NCBI GenBank assembly: GCA_019634345.1
Contig: JAHQVL010000158.1
Span: forward strand, 1-33,843
From: Rhodothermaceae bacterium
GTDB lineage: Bacteria > Bacteroidota > Rhodothermia > Rhodothermales > JAHQVL01
DNA: 33,843 nt
Direction: 5' to 3'
Of the stretch, positions 32,303 to 33,843 are shown piece by piece (position 1 is the first letter of the stretch; every line of letters begins with the position of its first letter). A model generated the notes under the pieces. The model was not told the origin of the DNA. It worked only from the letters and a program-made list of their open reading frames with translations, and did no database searches. The position numbers and the translations under genes are program-made.

Positions 32303-32641
32303 TCAATCAGGGCTTTTAGATAGGTGCAAGGTCTCGTGATCCTCTGCCCACTCACCCATAGCGTGAAGAATTGAATTCAATCCGATGCCGCTTGAAGTCA
32401 TCGCATACACTTGAACACCCTCTTTTTCGGTTCTACAAATCACACCTGCCTGCTCAAGACTACGAAGATTCTCTGTCAGTACTTTAGGGCTGATCCCTTC
32501 AATTGTCTTGAGTAAGCCGTTGTACCGCTGTGAACCAGATACCAAAAGTATGCGAATCACATAGAGTTTCCACTTTCCTCCAATAATGCTAATTGCTCGC
32601 TCTACAGAACATGGAGCGCTGGGGTGTCCATTATCTGACAT
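32303..32641 (-). CDS. HxlR-family winged-helix transcriptional regulator
   Basis: With the start at 32639-32641 the protein has 112 residues, typical for HxlR. GAGGT lies 4 nt before this ATG, supporting it over the TTG at 32680. The fold is clear: C11-SVERAISIIGGKWKLYVIRIL, RYNGLLKTIEGISPKVLTENLRSLEQAGVI and the beta-wing EKEGVQVYAMTSSG. The lone N-terminal Cys11 sits where HypR, YodB and related regulators have their redox-sensing Cys. It is divergent from a DsrE-family gene with a 90-nt shared region, so it probably controls that gene and itself. An inducer such as a disulfide stress agent or reactive electrophile is a guess. Confidence 0.9.
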   Translation of the reverse strand: MSDNGHPSAPCSVERAISIIGGKWKLYVIRILLVSGSQRYNGLLKTIEGISPKVLTENLRSLEQAGVICRTEKEGVQVYAMTSSGIGLNSILHAMGEWAEDHETLHLSKSPD

Positions 32642-32731
32642 GGTTACCTCAAGGTGCGTTGATTCGATTAATTGAGACAATTACTATAGATACGTTCACC
32701 CAATTCTAATCTCAACACTAATCCTACGCCG
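32642..32731. promoter_or_regulatory. Shared control region between the HxlR and DsrE genes
   Basis: A 90-nt divergent gap that must hold both promoters and a likely HxlR operator. I do not see a long perfect palindrome. Short AT-rich stretches occur at about 32661-32690. Exact sites cannot be set by eye. Confidence 0.4.
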
Positions 32732-33106
32732 ATGGCAAAATACGCATTAATTGTTCGTGACACGGAGCCTCCTCAAGGACGAGGGAAGATCGCTCACACC
32801 CTTACGAATGCACTCGCGCTACAAGCTGCAGGGCACGATGTAAAAGTACTTTTTGAAGGCCAGGGAGTGGAGTGGCTTGACTTATTCCAAAAACGCGAGG
32901 ATAAATTTACGCAGCACTATGGAGCACGGTTTGACGAAGTGCATTCGGCAGGGCTACTCGCAGGGGCTTGTAATTTTTGTACTACTGTAAGATTCAAAGT
33001 GGCTCATGGTGCCGAACACTTCGGGGTTCCGCTGTATGGCGATGATGGGCAACACGGTAGTCTAATCACGTTCCTCGATGATGGATATCAAGTCTTATCT
33101 TTTTAA
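32732..33106 (+). CDS. DsrE/DsrF-like family protein
   Basis: This 124-residue protein has normal length for a single DsrE domain. It shows MAKYALIVRD, a helix-turn stretch (KIAHTLTNALALQAAGHDVKVLFEGQGV) and GLLAGACNFCTTVRF, with Cys80 and Cys83 as a CxxC pair. DsrE-type proteins bind or relay sulfur, or act in redox sensing; a CxxC at this place is seen in the stand-alone cytosolic members. It is divergent from the HxlR regulator. The substrate is unknown. Confidence 0.88.
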   Translation: MAKYALIVRDTEPPQGRGKIAHTLTNALALQAAGHDVKVLFEGQGVEWLDLFQKREDKFTQHYGARFDEVHSAGLLAGACNFCTTVRFKVAHGAEHFGVPLYGDDGQHGSLITFLDDGYQVLSF

Positions 33107-33492
33107 AAAACCCCCAACTTTATGGCCGGCGATTGGACACATTACCGAAGACCTTCCAGGTCTGGAGAGGATGTACATGACGAGGCGATTAAAACCAGAA
33201 AAAGGATCAGCCAAAGCAATGGATCTATTTTATAGTAAAGAAAGATTGACATTACAGCAGTCGGCGTTTTGTAATTCACTTGTTTAACCCAAATGTAAAC
33301 TTATTATTTTACATTCTTTCCCGCTTTCTCAATACATGTAGTTGTATCTGTACCGAGCAGGTATTGCATGATTAAACCAGACTGTATACAAGAAGCCCAA
33401 GCCAGGCTGGTTTAGAAATGATGTGCAAACCTTTCGATTGGATTTAATCTACCTTCTTTGTAATCCTATTGGTAACATTGAATTGCGACACG
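33107..33492. other. 386-nt region between the DsrE gene and the MurF-type gene, no firm gene
   Basis: I see no convincing gene. A + frame at 33078-33287 (69 codons) overlaps the end of the DsrE gene, has no ribosome site and no recognisable domain. A hairpin at 33294-33317 may end the DsrE transcript. A second inverted pair, TAAACCAG (33373-33380) and CTGGTTTA (33407-33414), has a 26-nt loop and may be chance. The MurF-type gene ends at 33493 on the other strand. Confidence 0.5.
33294..33317. terminator. Hairpin downstream of the DsrE gene
   Basis: AATGTAAA (33294-33301) pairs with TTTACATT (33310-33317), 8 bp with an 8-nt loop, followed by CTTTC. The stem is AT-rich, so it is at best a weak terminator. 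Confidence 0.4.
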
Positions 33493-33843
33493 TTATTCAT
33501 TGTATTGATCAGGGAGATCATTCTCATACAACACCACATCACCAGCCTTAAGATAACTATCAAGAAACGCCTGTGCATCGAAGAAGGAAGAAAAGACTTT
33601 CGTCTGATCCTCTGGAAACTGGTGAGCAGTTAGCCCTTCAACGATGGGGGCGGTCTGTTCAGTCCCTATTAATACCGCAAGATCGACATGTTTTGCCATG
33701 TGTTCACCCAGCAGGCGATTTTCCTCGGCTTGTTTTGCCCCCAACTCAACCATTCCTGGAGTGACGATCACCCGACGGCCGCTCTTGAATGACCCCAAGA
33801 CTTCCACTGCATTTTTCGCGCCGACAGGGTTCGAATTGAACGC
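33493..33843 (-). CDS. murF: MurF-type Mur ligase, C-terminal 116 residues (5' part outside the window)
   Basis: The frame is open from the right edge to TAA at 33493-33495. It reads AFNSNPVGAKNAVEVLGSF, then GRRVIVTPGMVELG, HVDLAVLIGTEQTAPIVEGL and GDVVLYENDLPDQYNE. This is the C-terminal Rossmann-like domain of a Mur ligase. NSNP plus GMVELG and ENDLPD are typical of UDP-MurNAc-tripeptide:D-Ala-D-Ala ligase (MurF) and close relatives. It would finish the peptidoglycan precursor pentapeptide in the cytoplasm. The ATP-binding domain is not visible, so I cannot exclude a MurF-like paralogue. Confidence 0.82.
   Translation of the reverse strand, partial: AFNSNPVGAKNAVEVLGSFKSGRRVIVTPGMVELGAKQAEENRLLGEHMAKHVDLAVLIGTEQTAPIVEGLTAHQFPEDQTKVFSSFFDAQAFLDSYLKAGDVVLYENDLPDQYNE

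Noticed and set aside
33078-33287. 69-codon frame after the DsrE gene
   Set aside because: Overlaps the DsrE 3' end in another frame, has no Shine-Dalgarno and no recognisable family. A hairpin just after it could as well belong to DsrE.
1-33843. CRISPR array, prophage, transposon or defence island
   Set aside because: No regular spaced repeats, no transposase, integrase, restriction or Cas-like proteins among the frames; gene content is housekeeping plus a polysaccharide locus.

Overview
The window reads as ordinary chromosome of a Gram-negative bacterium, most probably from the Bacteroidota/Rhodothermota side of the FCB group. This rests on family resemblance, not a search. The clues are: an AccD that begins MSWFKR and has lost most zinc-ribbon cysteines, as in many Bacteroidota; a holB-ricT pair whose RicT has a Cys-rich head; a Ser/Thr kinase fused to TPRs; lipoproteins with clear lipoboxes; frequent TTG starts; and few Shine-Dalgarno sites. 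Base composition looks near 45-50% GC and fairly even. I see no CRISPR array, transposase, integrase or prophage.

Region 1 (1-10.9 kb) is a surface polysaccharide locus built as two divergent operons around an AT-rich gap at 6368-6639. Leftward are a long SLBB/Wza-type export protein, a Wzz-type chain-length regulator, a Wzx flippase and a multi-pass membrane protein cut by the left edge (possible Wzy polymerase). Rightward are a DegT-type aminotransferase, a PglC/WcaJ-type initiating phosphoglycosyl transferase, a GT4 glycosyltransferase and a soluble nucleotide-sugar 4,6-dehydratase. Together they suggest Wzx/Wzy-type assembly of a glycan that begins with, or contains, an amino-6-deoxy sugar.

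Region 2 (11-18.6 kb) holds an NSS-family sodium symporter, a small heptamer-repeat hairpin element, an HlyC/CorC-type CBS protein overlapping purF by 4 nt, a 39-aa membrane microprotein, a GroES-like protein, and a leftward holB-ricT pair.

Region 3 (18.7-23.4 kb) has tRNA-Met(CAU), a shared bidirectional terminator, a leftward EF-G-like GTPase with a leader that can fold two ways, then rightward tsaB and accD. Between accD and the kinase lie two strong terminators, a 59-aa ORF and a leftward 33-aa membrane microprotein. That microprotein shares a [DN]P-x-DR plus single-TM layout with the 39-aa one.

Region 4 (23.7-33.8 kb) has a Ser/Thr kinase-TPR protein meeting tadA tail to tail, a two-TM small protein, a kelch lipoprotein, truA, aroK, rnhB, a Gfo/Idh oxidoreductase, a BACON-like lipoprotein, a divergent HxlR regulator/DsrE pair, and the C-terminal part of a MurF-type ligase cut by the right edge. 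The rnhB frame has no canonical start upstream of its catalytic Asp-Glu.

The most interesting points are the paired membrane microproteins, the rnhB start, the three-arm leader of the EF-G-like gene, and the HxlR/DsrE redox-sulfur pair. None is proven by sequence alone.
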